Positions 18,946-28,585 are shown, counted from the first letter of the stretch. The stretch: 64,000 nucleotides of DNA from Belnapia arida (GCF_016773205.1 NZ_JAETWB010000004.1:124001-188000), one strand, 5' to 3'. The notes: generated by a model not told the origin, from the letters alone. A program made the numbers and translations.

Positions 18946-19896
18946 ATGGATGAGCTTCTGGCCCAGCTGCGTGCCGCCGCCGAGCCGACCCGCCTGCGGT
19001 TGCTGGCGCTCTGTGCCCGCGGGGCATTCTGCGTCTCAGACCTCTGCGCGGTGCTCGGCCAGTCCCAGCCCCGCCTGTCGCGCCACCTGAAGCTGCTGGT
19101 CGAGGCCGGGTTGCTGGAGCGCCTGCCGGAAGGCGCCAATGTCTATTTCCAGGTTCCCGCCGCCGCCGGCCTCGTCCATCAACTGCTCGCCCGGCTGCCG
19201 GAGGAGGACCCGCTCCTCGCCGCGGACCGGCGCCAGGCCGCGCGGCTCGCCGCCGAGCGCGCGCGCATCGCCTCCGACGCTTTCCGCCGTCACGGTGCCG
19301 ACTGGGACGAGATGCGTGCCCTCGGCCTGCCGGCTGAGGCGATCGAGGCGGCGCTGCTCGACGCCCTGCCAGAGCGCATCGGCCGCGTCCTCGATATCGG
19401 CACCGGCACCGGCCGCCTCCTGGAGCTGCTGGCCCCGCGTGCCGGGGCAGCGCTTGGCGTCGATGCCAGCCGCGACATGCTGGCCCTCGCCCGTGCCCGC
19501 CTGGCCGAGCGTGGTCTCGGCGCCCATTGCGCCGTGCGCCAGGCCGACATGTACCGCTTGCCGCTGCCCGATGCCGGCTTCGACCTCGCCACCATGCAGA
19601 TGGTCCTGCACTATGCCGAGGACCCGGCCGCAGCGTTGGCCGAGGCCGCCCGCGTGCTGCGCCCAGACGGGCTTCTGCTGATCCTTGACCTCGCCCCGCA
19701 TGGCCGGGCCGAACTGCTGGACCGCCACGCCCATCGCTGGCCCGGCTTCGACGATGCCGGGATCGCCGGCTGGCTCGGCCCCGCCGGCTGCGCGCCGCTG
19801 CCGCCCGTCACCATTCCTGGCCCGCTCGCCGTCCGCCTTTGGCCGGCTCGCCGGCTTGCGGTGCCCGTCGCCGCCTTGCCTGCCCTGACCTTCTAG
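18946..19896 (+). CDS. ArsR-family regulator fused to a SAM-dependent methyltransferase
   Basis: This 316-residue protein has an N-terminal winged helix (about residues 1-75) with LGQSQPRLSRHLKLLVEAGLLER. A class I methyltransferase domain follows, with VLDIGTGTG at 148-156. Regulators of this build near metH are thought to sense SAM or SAH and control methionine-cycle genes (the SahR-like group). Cys29 and Cys34 (FCVSDLC) sit where metal-sensing ArsR has its first and third cysteines. The ATG at 18946 lacks a clear ribosome site; a GTG at 18931 is possible but lies inside the palindrome. metH follows after 12 bases, so it is probably autoregulated with metH. Confidence 0.88.
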   Translation: MDELLAQLRAAAEPTRLRLLALCARGAFCVSDLCAVLGQSQPRLSRHLKLLVEAGLLERLPEGANVYFQVPAAAGLVHQLLARLPEEDPLLAADRRQAARLAAERARIASDAFRRHGADWDEMRALGLPAEAIEAALLDALPERIGRVLDIGTGTGRLLELLAPRAGAALGVDASRDMLALARARLAERGLGAHCAVRQADMYRLPLPDAGFDLATMQMVLHYAEDPAAALAEAARVLRPDGLLLILDLAPHGRAELLDRHAHRWPGFDDAGIAGWLGPAGCAPLPPVTIPGPLAVRLWPARRLAVPVAALPALTF

Positions 19897-19908
19897 GAAG
19901 CCCTCACC

Positions 19909-22900
19909 ATGGCGCGTCCCCCCCTGCTCCAAGCCCTCCGCGACCGCGTGCTGCTCTGCGACGGCGGCATGGGCAGCCGCGTGCAGGCGCTGACCCTTGA
20001 TGTCGACCGCGACTACTGGGGCAAGGAGAACTGCACCGAGGTGCTGAACCTCTCCCGCCCCGACCTCGTCCGCGAGATTCATCGCGGCTATTACGAGGCC
20101 GGGGCCGACATGGTGCTGACCAACAGCTTCGGCGGCTCCCCGGTGACGCTCGGCGAGTTCGAGCTGACCGAGCGCGCCTTCGAGATCAACAAGCTGGCCG
20201 GCGAGCTGGCGCGCGAGGCCGCCGAGACCTTCGCTGATGGCCGTGACCGCTGGGTGATCGGCGATATCGGCCCGGGCACCAAGCTGCCTTCCCTGGGCCA
20301 TATCGCCTATGACGACCTCCAGGCCGCGCTCGAGGAGCAGTGCCGCGGGCTGATCGCCGGCGGCGTCGACGCGTTGCTGACCGAGACCAACCAAGACACG
20401 CTCTTCATCAAGGCGGCGGTGAACGCGGCCAAGGCGGCGCTGAAGCAGACCGGGCGCGACCTGCCGATCTTCGTCCAGGTGACGGTCGAGACCACCGGCA
20501 CGCTGCTGGTGGGCCCCGACATCGCCGCCGCCTCCACCGTGGTGCATGCCCTGGACGTGCCGCTGATCGGGCTCAACTGCGCGACCGGCCCGCAGGAGAT
20601 GGCCGAGCATGTCCGCTTCCTCAGCCAGAACTGGCCCGGCCTCATCAGTGTCCAGCCCAATGCCGGCCTGCCTGAACTGGTCGACGGTAAGACCCACTAC
20701 CCCCTCGGCGCCGCGGAGATGGCGAGCTGGATGGAGCGCTTCGTCCGCGAGGACGGGGTGAACCTGATCGGCGGCTGCTGCGGCACCTCGACGCCGCATA
20801 TCGCAGCCCTCGACGCCATGCTGCGGAAGAATGACGCCTGGCGCCCGGCCCCTGTCGCCCGCAAGTACCACTGGGTCCCCTCCGTCGCCTCGCTCTATGG
20901 GGCGGTCTCGCTACGGCAGGAGAATGCCTATTTCTCCATCGGCGAGCGCTGCAACGCCAATGGCTCCAAGGCCTGGCGCGAGCGGCAGGCGGCGCATGAC
21001 TGGGACGGCTGCGTCGCCATGGGCCGCGAGCAGGTGGGCGAAGGCTCCAACAGCCTCGATATCTGCACCGCCTTCGTCGGCCGCGACGAGATGGCCGAGA
21101 TGAACGAAGTCGTTACCCGCTTCACCTCCTCGGTCAATGCCCCGCTGGTGATCGACAGCACCGAGACGCCGGTGATCGAGGCGGCGCTGAAGCTGCATGG
21201 CGGCAAGCCGATCATCAACTCGATCAATTTCGAGGATGGCGAGGGCGCGGCGCAGGATCGCCTCGTGCTCGCCAGGAAGTTCGGCGCCGCCGTCATTGCG
21301 CTCACCATCGACGAGGTCGGTATGGCGAAGACGGCGGAGGACAAGCTCCGAATCGCGCGCCGCCTGGTCGACTTCGCTTGCAACAAGCACGGCCTGCCGC
21401 AATCCGACCTGCTGATCGACCCGCTGACCTTCACCATCGCCACTGGCAACGAGGACGACCGCAAGCTCGGCCAGTGGACGCTGGAGGGCATCCGGATGAT
21501 CCGGGAGGAATTTCCCGACATCCAGATCATCCTCGGCCTGTCCAACATCTCCTTCGGCCTCAACCCGGCCGCGCGGCACGTGCTGAACAGCGTCTTCCTC
21601 GACCATGCGGTGAAGGCGGGGATGACCGGGGCGATCGTGCATGTCAGCAAGATCAAGCCGCTGCACCTGATCCCGCCGGAGGAGGTGGAGGTCGCGGAGG
21701 ACCTGATCTTCGACCGCAGGCGGGAGGGTTACGACCCGCTGCAGAAGCTGCTCGAGATCTTCTCCGGCCGGAAGGCGGCCGACAACACGAAGAAGGTGCG
21801 GGCCGAGACGGTGGAGGGCCGCCTCAAGGACCGCATCGTCGATGGCGACCGCAAGGGGCTGAGCGAGGAGCTGCAGGACGCGCTCGACCAGGGCATCGCG
21901 CCGCTCGCCATCATCAACGACGTGCTGCTCGACGGCATGAAGGTGGTCGGCGAACTCTTCGGCGCCGGCAAGATGCAGCTGCCCTTCGTGCTTCAGAGCG
22001 CCGAGACCATGAAGGCCGCCGTCGCCTATCTCGAGCCCTTCATGGAGAAGATCGAGGGGCAGGAGAAGGGCACCATCGTCCTCGCCACTGTGAAGGGCGA
22101 CGTGCACGACATCGGCAAGAACCTGGTCGACATCATCCTGACCAACAACGGCTACCGCGTGGTCAATCTCGGCATCAAGGTGCCGCTGGCCGACATGGTG
22201 GCGGCGGTAAGGGAACACCGGGCCCATGCCATCGGCATGTCCGGCCTGCTGGTGAAGTCGACCGTCGTCATGCGCGAGAACCTCGAGGAGATGAGCCGCA
22301 TCGGCCTCGACGTGCCGGTGCTCCTCGGCGGCGCCGCGCTGACCCGGAACTATGTCGAAGATGACTGCGTCCGCGCCTATGCTTCCGGCCGCGTCGCCTA
22401 TGCGCGGGATGCCTTCGACGGCCTCCACCTGATGGACAAGGTGACGGGCAACGGCTTCGACGACTACCTCGCCGCCCTGCAATCGAAGCGGAAGGGCAGG
22501 CCGCGCAACGAGGCCCGCACCCTCGGCACCGCCGACCCGCGCGGCTTCGCCCCCGTCGATGTCGCCTATGCCGAAGCGCGCCGCCGCCGCCTCACCGCGG
22601 AGGAGCCGGTGCCGGCGCCGCCCTTCTGGGGCGCCCGCGTCATCGAGGCGGCGCCGAAGGCGATCATCCCCTTCGTCAACGAGCGCAGCCTCTACCAATT
22701 CCAATGGGGCTTCCGGAAGCAGGGCCGTTCGCTCGACGACTTCCTCGGCTGGGCGAAGCAGGAGCTGCGCCCGGTGCTGAAGCGCATGCTGGCGCTGACC
22801 GAGGCGGAGGACATCCTTCGGCCCCAGGCCATCTACGGCTACTGGAAATGCGCCGGTGCGGGCAACGACCTCATCCTTTTCGAGGAGGATGGCGTGACGG

Positions 22901-23403
22901 AAGCCTGCCGCTTCACCCTGCCGCGCCAGCCCCGAAAGGACGGCGAGTGCATCGCCGATTTCATCCGCGACATCGGCGACGGGCCGGACCGGCGCGACGT
23001 GATCGGCCTGCAGGTCGTCACCGTAGGGCAGAAGGCCTCCGACGTGGCGCGGGTCTGGTTCGAGGATAACCGCTACCAGGACTACCTCTACCTGCACGGC
23101 CTCAGCGTCGAGATGGCGGAGGCGATGGCGGAGTATGTCCACAAGCGCATCCGCGCCGAGTGGGGCTTCGCCGGCGACGACGACCGCGACATGGACAAGA
23201 TGTTGCAGCAGAGCTACCGCGGCGGGCGCTACTCCTTCGGTTACCCGGCCTGTCCGCGGCTGGAGGATCAGGTGCCGCTGTTGCGGCTGCTCGGCGCGGA
23301 GCGTATCGGCGTGTCGATCAGCGACGAATGGCAACTTCATCCGGAACAGTCGACCAGCGCCATCGTGCTGCACCACCCGCGGGCGAAATACTTCTCGGTG
23401 TAG
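19909..23403 (+). CDS. metH: Methionine synthase, cobalamin-dependent
   Basis: This 1164-residue full-length MetH transfers a methyl group from methyltetrahydrofolate to homocysteine. The homocysteine domain holds the zinc ligands Cys224 (LNCATG) and Cys290-Cys291 (GGCCGT). The pterin domain follows (about 340-620, with FSIGERCNANGSKAW). The B12 cap and Rossmann domains carry DVHDIGKN with the cobalt ligand His733. The C-terminal reactivation domain binds SAM (about 880-1160, with RGGRYSFGYPACPRLED). All four modules are intact. It is preceded by the ArsR-methyltransferase regulator and ends near a hairpin. B12 dependence means the host must make or import cobalamin. Confidence 0.97.
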   Translation: MARPPLLQALRDRVLLCDGGMGSRVQALTLDVDRDYWGKENCTEVLNLSRPDLVREIHRGYYEAGADMVLTNSFGGSPVTLGEFELTERAFEINKLAGELAREAAETFADGRDRWVIGDIGPGTKLPSLGHIAYDDLQAALEEQCRGLIAGGVDALLTETNQDTLFIKAAVNAAKAALKQTGRDLPIFVQVTVETTGTLLVGPDIAAASTVVHALDVPLIGLNCATGPQEMAEHVRFLSQNWPGLISVQPNAGLPELVDGKTHYPLGAAEMASWMERFVREDGVNLIGGCCGTSTPHIAALDAMLRKNDAWRPAPVARKYHWVPSVASLYGAVSLRQENAYFSIGERCNANGSKAWRERQAAHDWDGCVAMGREQVGEGSNSLDICTAFVGRDEMAEMNEVVTRFTSSVNAPLVIDSTETPVIEAALKLHGGKPIINSINFEDGEGAAQDRLVLARKFGAAVIALTIDEVGMAKTAEDKLRIARRLVDFACNKHGLPQSDLLIDPLTFTIATGNEDDRKLGQWTLEGIRMIREEFPDIQIILGLSNISFGLNPAARHVLNSVFLDHAVKAGMTGAIVHVSKIKPLHLIPPEEVEVAEDLIFDRRREGYDPLQKLLEIFSGRKAADNTKKVRAETVEGRLKDRIVDGDRKGLSEELQDALDQGIAPLAIINDVLLDGMKVVGELFGAGKMQLPFVLQSAETMKAAVAYLEPFMEKIEGQEKGTIVLATVKGDVHDIGKNLVDIILTNNGYRVVNLGIKVPLADMVAAVREHRAHAIGMSGLLVKSTVVMRENLEEMSRIGLDVPVLLGGAALTRNYVEDDCVRAYASGRVAYARDAFDGLHLMDKVTGNGFDDYLAALQSKRKGRPRNEARTLGTADPRGFAPVDVAYAEARRRRLTAEEPVPAPPFWGARVIEAAPKAIIPFVNERSLYQFQWGFRKQGRSLDDFLGWAKQELRPVLKRMLALTEAEDILRPQAIYGYWKCAGAGNDLILFEEDGVTEACRFTLPRQPRKDGECIADFIRDIGDGPDRRDVIGLQVVTVGQKASDVARVWFEDNRYQDYLYLHGLSVEMAEAMAEYVHKRIRAEWGFAGDDDRDMDKMLQQSYRGGRYSFGYPACPRLEDQVPLLRLLGAERIGVSISDEWQLHPEQSTSAIVLHHPRAKYFSV

Positions 23404-23463
23404 TCATTGGACAGTTCCCTCCTGTGGCCCGGCTCCCGCGCCTTTGATCCGATGCGCCGGCAT

Positions 23464-23492
23464 AGGCGTCGCGCCTCGCCGACGCGGCGCCT
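23464..23492 (+). terminator. Candidate hairpin terminator after metH
   Basis: Ten-base arms AGGCGTCGCG and CGCGGCGCCT pair with one G-T wobble around a 9-base loop, 60 bases after metH and 42 before the kinase start. No T-run is seen, so its strength is uncertain. Confidence 0.4.
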
Positions 23493-23533
23493 AGGATGCG
23501 GCGGAGACGGGCCGAAAGCCTGAGGAGCGGACC

Positions 23534-25651
23534 GTGCCAGAGGAAGGCCGAGGAGCGGCACCCGATATCGATGCGATCCGCAGCTTCGCCGAGTTGGCGC
23601 TGCATCCCATCGTCGTGGTCGCCGGCCCGACCCATCGCCTGCTCTACGCCAACCCGGCCTTCGCCGCGGCCTGCGGGCAGGATTGCGCCGAGCCGGACTG
23701 CCGCCCGACGGCCGAGTTGTTTCCGGCCTTCGCCGAAGGCGGCCATCTGGCGCCACTCGATCTGGTACGCACTACCGGCCGGCCGTTCCGGGCCGAGGCC
23801 AGGCGGCTGCCCTTCGGTGGCCCGGACCGGCTTTGGGATGTCGACGCCGTTGCGATCCGTGCCCGCGACGGCATCATCACAGGCGTCCTCGTCCAGCTCC
23901 ACGATGTGACCGCGTTGCGCGGCCGGCTGCGTCAGGCGGAAGCCGCCACCGCCATGCTCGAGGCGGTGCTGGAGCACGCGCCGATCGGTCTCGCCATCGC
24001 CGGGCCGGAGGGCGGGCTGCAACGGCTCAGCCGGCATGGCCTGGCCTTTGCCGGGCGCGGGCTTGCCGAATGCCTGACGGGCGGACCCGCCGCCGATGGT
24101 TGGGCGGCGACGCGCGGCGAAGGCCAGCCGGAGGTGCTGCCCCTGGCCCGTGCCCTGACGCAGGGCGAGGCGGTGGTACGCGAGCCTTGGCTGCTCCGCG
24201 CCTGGGACGGGACGGAGCGCAGCCTCGAATGCAGCGCGGCCCCGGTGCGGGACTGTGCCGGGCGCATCGCCGGCGGCATCCTCGCCTGGACCGACCCGCC
24301 GGAGGCCGGGATCGGCCTCGATGCCCGTTATCGGGCGCTGGTCGAGGCCGGCGCCCTCGCCGTCTGGACCGCCGCGGCGGATGGGGCGGTGGTGAGCTTC
24401 GGCGGCTGGGGCCAGTTCACCGGCCAGACCCCGGCCCAGTCGGTCGGCTGGGGCTGGCTGCAGGCGGTCCACCCGGAGGATCGCGGCCGTGTCCGTGCCG
24501 ATTGGGCCGCTTCCGTCGCCTCCGGCGAGATCTACGAGGCCGAATACCGCCTGCGCGGCCCGGGCGGCGCCTGGCGCTGGACCGCCGTGCGCGCTGCCCC
24601 GCTGCGTGACATGCGTGGGCAGATTGTCGAATGGCTCGGCGTCAACACCGATATCGACGCCCGCAAGCGGGCCGCGCGGGCGCTGCGCGACAGCGAGGCA
24701 CGCTTCCGCACCCTGGCGGAGGCCATGCCGCATCTGGTCTGGCAAACGGATGCGAATGGCGAGCCGGATTACGTCAATTCCCGCTGGCGGGAGCTGACCG
24801 GCCTCGACCTGCCGCAGCTCCGCGGCGGAGGCTGGCTCGATGCCGTCCACCCGGAGGACCGCCAGCCCCTCGCCGCCGCCTGGGCCGCGGCCCGGGGCGC
24901 CACTCAGGATTACGACGTCGATGCCCGGCTGCGCGACCACGAGGGCCGCTACCGCTGGCACCGGGTGAAGGCCGCCCCCGTCTGCAACGCCGCCGGCATC
25001 GTCCGTCACTGGGTCGGCACCTGCACCGACACCGAGGAGCGCCACATCGCCGAGGACCGGCTGCGCGAGGCGTTGGCCGCCCGCGAGCAGCTGGCGCGCG
25101 AGGCCGATCACCGCATCAAAAACAGCCTGCAGCTGGTTGCTGCCCTGCTCCGCCTGCAGGCCGGGCGGGTGGAGGAGCCGGCGGCGCGCGAGGCGCTGGA
25201 GGCTGCGACCGCCCGCGTCCAGGCCGTGGCCGAGGCGCATCGCGCCCTGCAACAGAGCCCGGATTTCCGCAACATCCGCCTCTCCGACATGCTGCGCGAG
25301 TTGGCCGCCGGTGCGGCCGTGCATCACCCGGCTGCCGACATCCGCACCGCGGCGCCCGAGACGCTGACCCTCGATGCCGAGCGCGCCATCCCCCTCGCCC
25401 TCATCCTTTCGGAGCTGGTGACCCAGGCGCTGCGCCATGGTGGCCCAAGGGGCGGGCCTGTGCGGCTCTCCGCCCGGCTGGACGAGGGCGCGATCCTGGC
25501 CGAGGTCGAATGCCATGGCGACGGCGCGGGCTGCGGCAGCAAGGCGGGACTCGGCCAGACGGTGGTGAAGGCGCTCGCGCGGCAGATCGCCGCCACCTTG
25601 ACGGAAGGGGAGGGCAGGGTGACCCTCCGCCTGCTTCAGGAACCGGGTTAG
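23534..25651 (+). CDS. Cytoplasmic multi-PAS sensor histidine kinase (HisKA_2/HWE type)
   Basis: This 705-residue protein has no membrane segment. Four PAS-like blocks occupy about residues 15-510; the last two have the PAS/PAC signatures WLQAVHPEDR and WLDAVHPEDR. The dimerisation and phosphotransfer domain of the HisKA_2 type has EADHRIKNSLQLVAALL with phosphoacceptor His526. A degenerate HATPase domain ends the protein. The start is a GTG at 23534, supported by GAGGAGCG eight bases upstream. No response regulator, sigma factor or anti-sigma gene is beside it. Such kinases often feed light, redox or general-stress signalling, but the signal cannot be inferred. Confidence 0.87.
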   Translation: MPEEGRGAAPDIDAIRSFAELALHPIVVVAGPTHRLLYANPAFAAACGQDCAEPDCRPTAELFPAFAEGGHLAPLDLVRTTGRPFRAEARRLPFGGPDRLWDVDAVAIRARDGIITGVLVQLHDVTALRGRLRQAEAATAMLEAVLEHAPIGLAIAGPEGGLQRLSRHGLAFAGRGLAECLTGGPAADGWAATRGEGQPEVLPLARALTQGEAVVREPWLLRAWDGTERSLECSAAPVRDCAGRIAGGILAWTDPPEAGIGLDARYRALVEAGALAVWTAAADGAVVSFGGWGQFTGQTPAQSVGWGWLQAVHPEDRGRVRADWAASVASGEIYEAEYRLRGPGGAWRWTAVRAAPLRDMRGQIVEWLGVNTDIDARKRAARALRDSEARFRTLAEAMPHLVWQTDANGEPDYVNSRWRELTGLDLPQLRGGGWLDAVHPEDRQPLAAAWAAARGATQDYDVDARLRDHEGRYRWHRVKAAPVCNAAGIVRHWVGTCTDTEERHIAEDRLREALAAREQLAREADHRIKNSLQLVAALLRLQAGRVEEPAAREALEAATARVQAVAEAHRALQQSPDFRNIRLSDMLRELAAGAAVHHPAADIRTAAPETLTLDAERAIPLALILSELVTQALRHGGPRGGPVRLSARLDEGAILAEVECHGDGAGCGSKAGLGQTVVKALARQIAATLTEGEGRVTLRLLQEPG

Positions 25652-25702
25652 AGCGTGATCGCCGAAGGCTGAACTGGCTGGAGGCGACCCGGTAATCGTG
25701 GC

Positions 25703-27442
25703 CTAGGCCTCGCAACCCTCGTCACGCAACAGTCGCTCGACCGTCTCCAGCGGCACGTCGCCGGCGGTGAAGGCCTCGCCCGGCCCGCGCAGCAGCACGA
25801 AGCGCAGCGCACCCTCGCGGGCCTTCTTGTCCTTCCGCATCCGCCCGACCAGCGCCGTGGCGGAGAAGCGCCGGGGCAGGTCGCCGATCCGTGCCGGCAT
25901 GCCGCAGGCCTGCAGATGGGCGATCACCCGCCCCGGCAGTTCCTGGCTGCAATGGCCGAGCCGGGCCGAGAGGCTGGCGGCGAGGCCGAGCCCCACCCCC
26001 ACCGCCTCGCCGTGCAGCAACATGCCGCCATAGCCGCACTCCGCCTCCAGCGCATGGCCGAAGGTATGGCCGAGATTGAGCAACGCCCGGCCGCCCTCGG
26101 CGCTCTCCTCCCGCTCGTCGCCGGCGACGACGCTGGATTTCAGCCGGCAGCTTTCCAGCACCGCCGTTACCAGCGCCTCCCGGTCGCCGCCGACGAGGGC
26201 CGGGCCATGGGCCTCGCACCAGCGCCAGAACCTCTCGCCGGAGAGCAGCCCGTGCTTCGCCACCTCGGCATAGCCGGCGCGCAGCTCCCGTACCGGCAGG
26301 GTGCCGAGCGTCCCGCTGTCGGCCAGGACCAGCCGCGGCTGGTGGAAGGCGCCGACCAGGTTCTTGCCGAGCGACAGGTTCACGCCGGTCTTGCCGCCGA
26401 CCGAACTGTCCACCTGGGCGAGAAGCGTCGTCGGGAGCTGGACGAAGGGCAGGCCGCGCAGCGCGACCGCCGCGGCGAAGCCGGCCAGGTCGCCCACAAC
26501 CCCACCGCCGAGCGCCAGCACCGCCGTCCGCCTGTCGGCCCCGGCCGCCAGCATCTGCTCCAGCACGCGATGGAGCACGCCGATATCCTTGCTCGCCTCG
26601 CCGGACGGCACGGTGATCTCGGCAAGGATGGCGGTGCCTGTCTCGGCGAGGCCGGCCCGCAGAGTGGGCAGGTGCAGCGGCCCCACCACGTCGTCCGTCA
26701 CCACCACCACGCGCCGGGTGGGCAGGACCGGGGCGAGCAGCGCCCCCGCCCGGGCCAGCAGGCCCTCGCCGATCAGGATGTCGTAGCCTCGCTCCCCGAG
26801 CGGGACCGAGAGGCGGATGGGGGGCTGCCACCCCTCCACAGCCTGCTGCACCCGGCGGGTGGTGACCTCGGGGCTCTCGTCGGAACAGGCGATCACGATA
26901 TCGGCCTCGGCATAGAGGGGGTGGCGTGCCACCATCAGCCGCTCCAGCACCTCGGCCGGGTCGGCATTGAGGAACATCGGCCGGTGCTCCCGCCCGGCGA
27001 CGCGCTTCAGCAGCGTCGCCATGCGGCAGTGCAGCCAAACGGAAACGGCGCCCGAGGCGCGGATGGCCGCCCGTGTCCGCGCATCGGCGAAGGCGCCGCC
27101 GCCGGTCGCCAGCACGAGCGGCGGCCCAGCCAGCAGCCGGGCAATTACCCGCCGCTCGCCATCGCGGAAATGCGCCTCGCCGTAGCGGGCGAAGATGTCG
27201 GTGATGGGCAGGCCGGCGGCCGCCTCGATCTCCGCGTCCGCATCAAGGAAGGGTAAGCCGAGGCGCAGCGCCAGGCGGCGGCCGATCGAGGTCTTGCCCG
27301 CCCCCGGCATGCCGACCAGCACGATGCTGCGGCCCGGCCGGGCAGGCGCGGGCTCCGGCCCGGCCGGGCCGCTCCAGATGGCGGTGTCCAGGGCCCCGGA
27401 TGCGCCCTGTGGAACGATGGCGTTGGCGGTGTTGCGCGACAC
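25703..27442 (-). CDS. aroKB: Fused shikimate kinase / 3-dehydroquinate synthase (AroK-AroB)
   Basis: This single 579-residue frame joins two shikimate-pathway enzymes. Residues about 38-205 are shikimate kinase: P-loop GMPGAGKT (44-51), DADAEIE and the Gly-rich ATGGGAF. Residues about 210-579 are dehydroquinate synthase: GGGVVGDLAGFAA, TTLLAQVDSSVGGKTGVN, the zinc ligand region NLGHTFGHALE and LLHGEAVGVG. Dehydroquinate synthase acts at the second step and the kinase at the fifth, so the fusion does not join consecutive reactions. It starts at a GTG (27442) with no strong ribosome site. It diverges from the xerD unit, a common arrangement in Acetobacteraceae. Confidence 0.95.
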   Translation of the reverse strand: MSRNTANAIVPQGASGALDTAIWSGPAGPEPAPARPGRSIVLVGMPGAGKTSIGRRLALRLGLPFLDADAEIEAAAGLPITDIFARYGEAHFRDGERRVIARLLAGPPLVLATGGGAFADARTRAAIRASGAVSVWLHCRMATLLKRVAGREHRPMFLNADPAEVLERLMVARHPLYAEADIVIACSDESPEVTTRRVQQAVEGWQPPIRLSVPLGERGYDILIGEGLLARAGALLAPVLPTRRVVVVTDDVVGPLHLPTLRAGLAETGTAILAEITVPSGEASKDIGVLHRVLEQMLAAGADRRTAVLALGGGVVGDLAGFAAAVALRGLPFVQLPTTLLAQVDSSVGGKTGVNLSLGKNLVGAFHQPRLVLADSGTLGTLPVRELRAGYAEVAKHGLLSGERFWRWCEAHGPALVGGDREALVTAVLESCRLKSSVVAGDEREESAEGGRALLNLGHTFGHALEAECGYGGMLLHGEAVGVGLGLAASLSARLGHCSQELPGRVIAHLQACGMPARIGDLPRRFSATALVGRMRKDKKAREGALRFVLLRGPGEAFTAGDVPLETVERLLRDEGCEA

Positions 27443-27531
27443 GATGCCAAGAGGCTAGCACACCGCGGCCCCGATGCGATGGGGCCGGCTTCATTGCCGA
27501 AGCCTATGTCTCTCCAGGAGCCCAGCCGCCC

Positions 27532-27678
27532 ATGTTCCGCCGCCCCATCCTGTTGCTGGCCGTGATCCTGGTTGCCCTGGTGGCGGCGGGGCTGCTGGCG
27601 CTGGGCGCCTTCCCACCGGCCGCCACCCCAACCGCGGTGGAGCGCGTGCTGCCGAACGACCGCTTCCAGACCCGCTGA
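27532..27678 (+). CDS. Small single-pass membrane protein upstream of xerD (48 aa)
   Basis: This 48-residue frame begins MFRRPILLLAVILVALVAAG, a short basic start and one membrane helix (about 5-26), followed by a Pro/Ala-rich stretch and a polar C terminus (RVLPNDRFQTR). AGGAG lies 12 bases before the ATG. Its stop is four bases before the proposed TTG start of xerD, so xerD translation is probably coupled to it. No known family was recognised. Confidence 0.55.
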   Translation: MFRRPILLLAVILVALVAAGLLALGAFPPAATPTAVERVLPNDRFQTR

Positions 27679-27682
27679 CCCC

Positions 27683-28585
27683 TTGGCCGGCGCCCTCCGC
27701 GAGTCCTTCCTCGAGATGCTGGCGGCGGAGCGTGGCGCCGCCCTCAACACCCTCGCCGCCTACAGGACCGACCTCGAGGATTTCGCTGCCTTCTGCGCCC
27801 GGCTCGGCCTGGCGCCGGAGGCGGTGGGGCCGGAGCCGCTCAGCGACTATCTCCGCTCCCTCGCCGATCTCGGACTGAAGCCGCGGACGGCCGCGCGGCG
27901 CCTCTCGGCCCTCCGCCAGTTCTACCGCTTCCTGGCCCGCGAGGGCATCCGCCCCGACGACCCGACCGAGCTGCTGGACGGCCCGCGGCCGACACCGTCC
28001 CTGCCCAAGCCGCTGGCCGAGGAGGAGGTCGGGGCCCTGCTCGCCGGCGCCGCCGCCCTGCCGAAGGGCCGCGGCCCGCTGGCCGTCGCCGCGATCGAGC
28101 TGCTCTACGGCGCCGGACTGCGGGCGACTGAGCTGGTCACGCTCCCCGCCTCCGCGCTCCGCGCCGACCAGCCGATGATCGCGCTGCGCGGCAAGGGCGG
28201 GCGGGAGCGGCTGGTGCCGATCTCCTCCCGTGCCCGGGAAGCCGCCGCCGAGGCCCGCGCCGGGGAGGATGAGGCACCCCCCGGCGACCGTCGCCGCCGC
28301 TGGCTCTTTCCCTCGCGCGGCGCCTCCGGCCACATGACCCGCCAGGGTCTCGGCCTGCTGCTGAAGGAGGCGGCAATGGCGGCCGGCCTCGCCCAGGAAC
28401 GCGTCTCGCCGCATGTGTTGCGGCATTCCTTCGCCAGCCACCTGCTGGCCCGCGGCGCCGATCTTCGCAGCCTGCAGATCCTGCTCGGCCATGCCGACAT
28501 CGCCACCACCCAGATCTATACCAAGGTGATGGAGGAGCGGTTGCGGGCGCTCGTCGAGGCCCATCACCCGCTTGCGGAGAGTTAG
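27683..28585 (+). CDS. xerD: Tyrosine site-specific recombinase XerD
   Basis: This 300-residue tyrosine recombinase resolves chromosome dimers at dif with XerC. The N-terminal core-binding domain (SAM-like, about 5-90) has LNTLAAYRTDLEDFAAF. All catalytic residues are present: Arg147, Lys171, His244, Arg247, His270 and Tyr279 in QIYTKV. The ending EAHHPLAE is typical of XerD rather than XerC. Start: the TTG at 27683 gives the normal length. An ATG at 27716 would cut the first helix, and the upstream frame to 27572 overlaps the small membrane protein. accA lies downstream. Confidence 0.9.
   Translation: MAGALRESFLEMLAAERGAALNTLAAYRTDLEDFAAFCARLGLAPEAVGPEPLSDYLRSLADLGLKPRTAARRLSALRQFYRFLAREGIRPDDPTELLDGPRPTPSLPKPLAEEEVGALLAGAAALPKGRGPLAVAAIELLYGAGLRATELVTLPASALRADQPMIALRGKGGRERLVPISSRAREAAAEARAGEDEAPPGDRRRRWLFPSRGASGHMTRQGLGLLLKEAAMAAGLAQERVSPHVLRHSFASHLLARGADLRSLQILLGHADIATTQIYTKVMEERLRALVEAHHPLAES

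Noticed and set aside
19897-19908. SAM or cobalamin riboswitch before metH
   Set aside because: Only 12 bases separate the regulator and metH, and the upstream control region is a short palindrome, with no room for a riboswitch.
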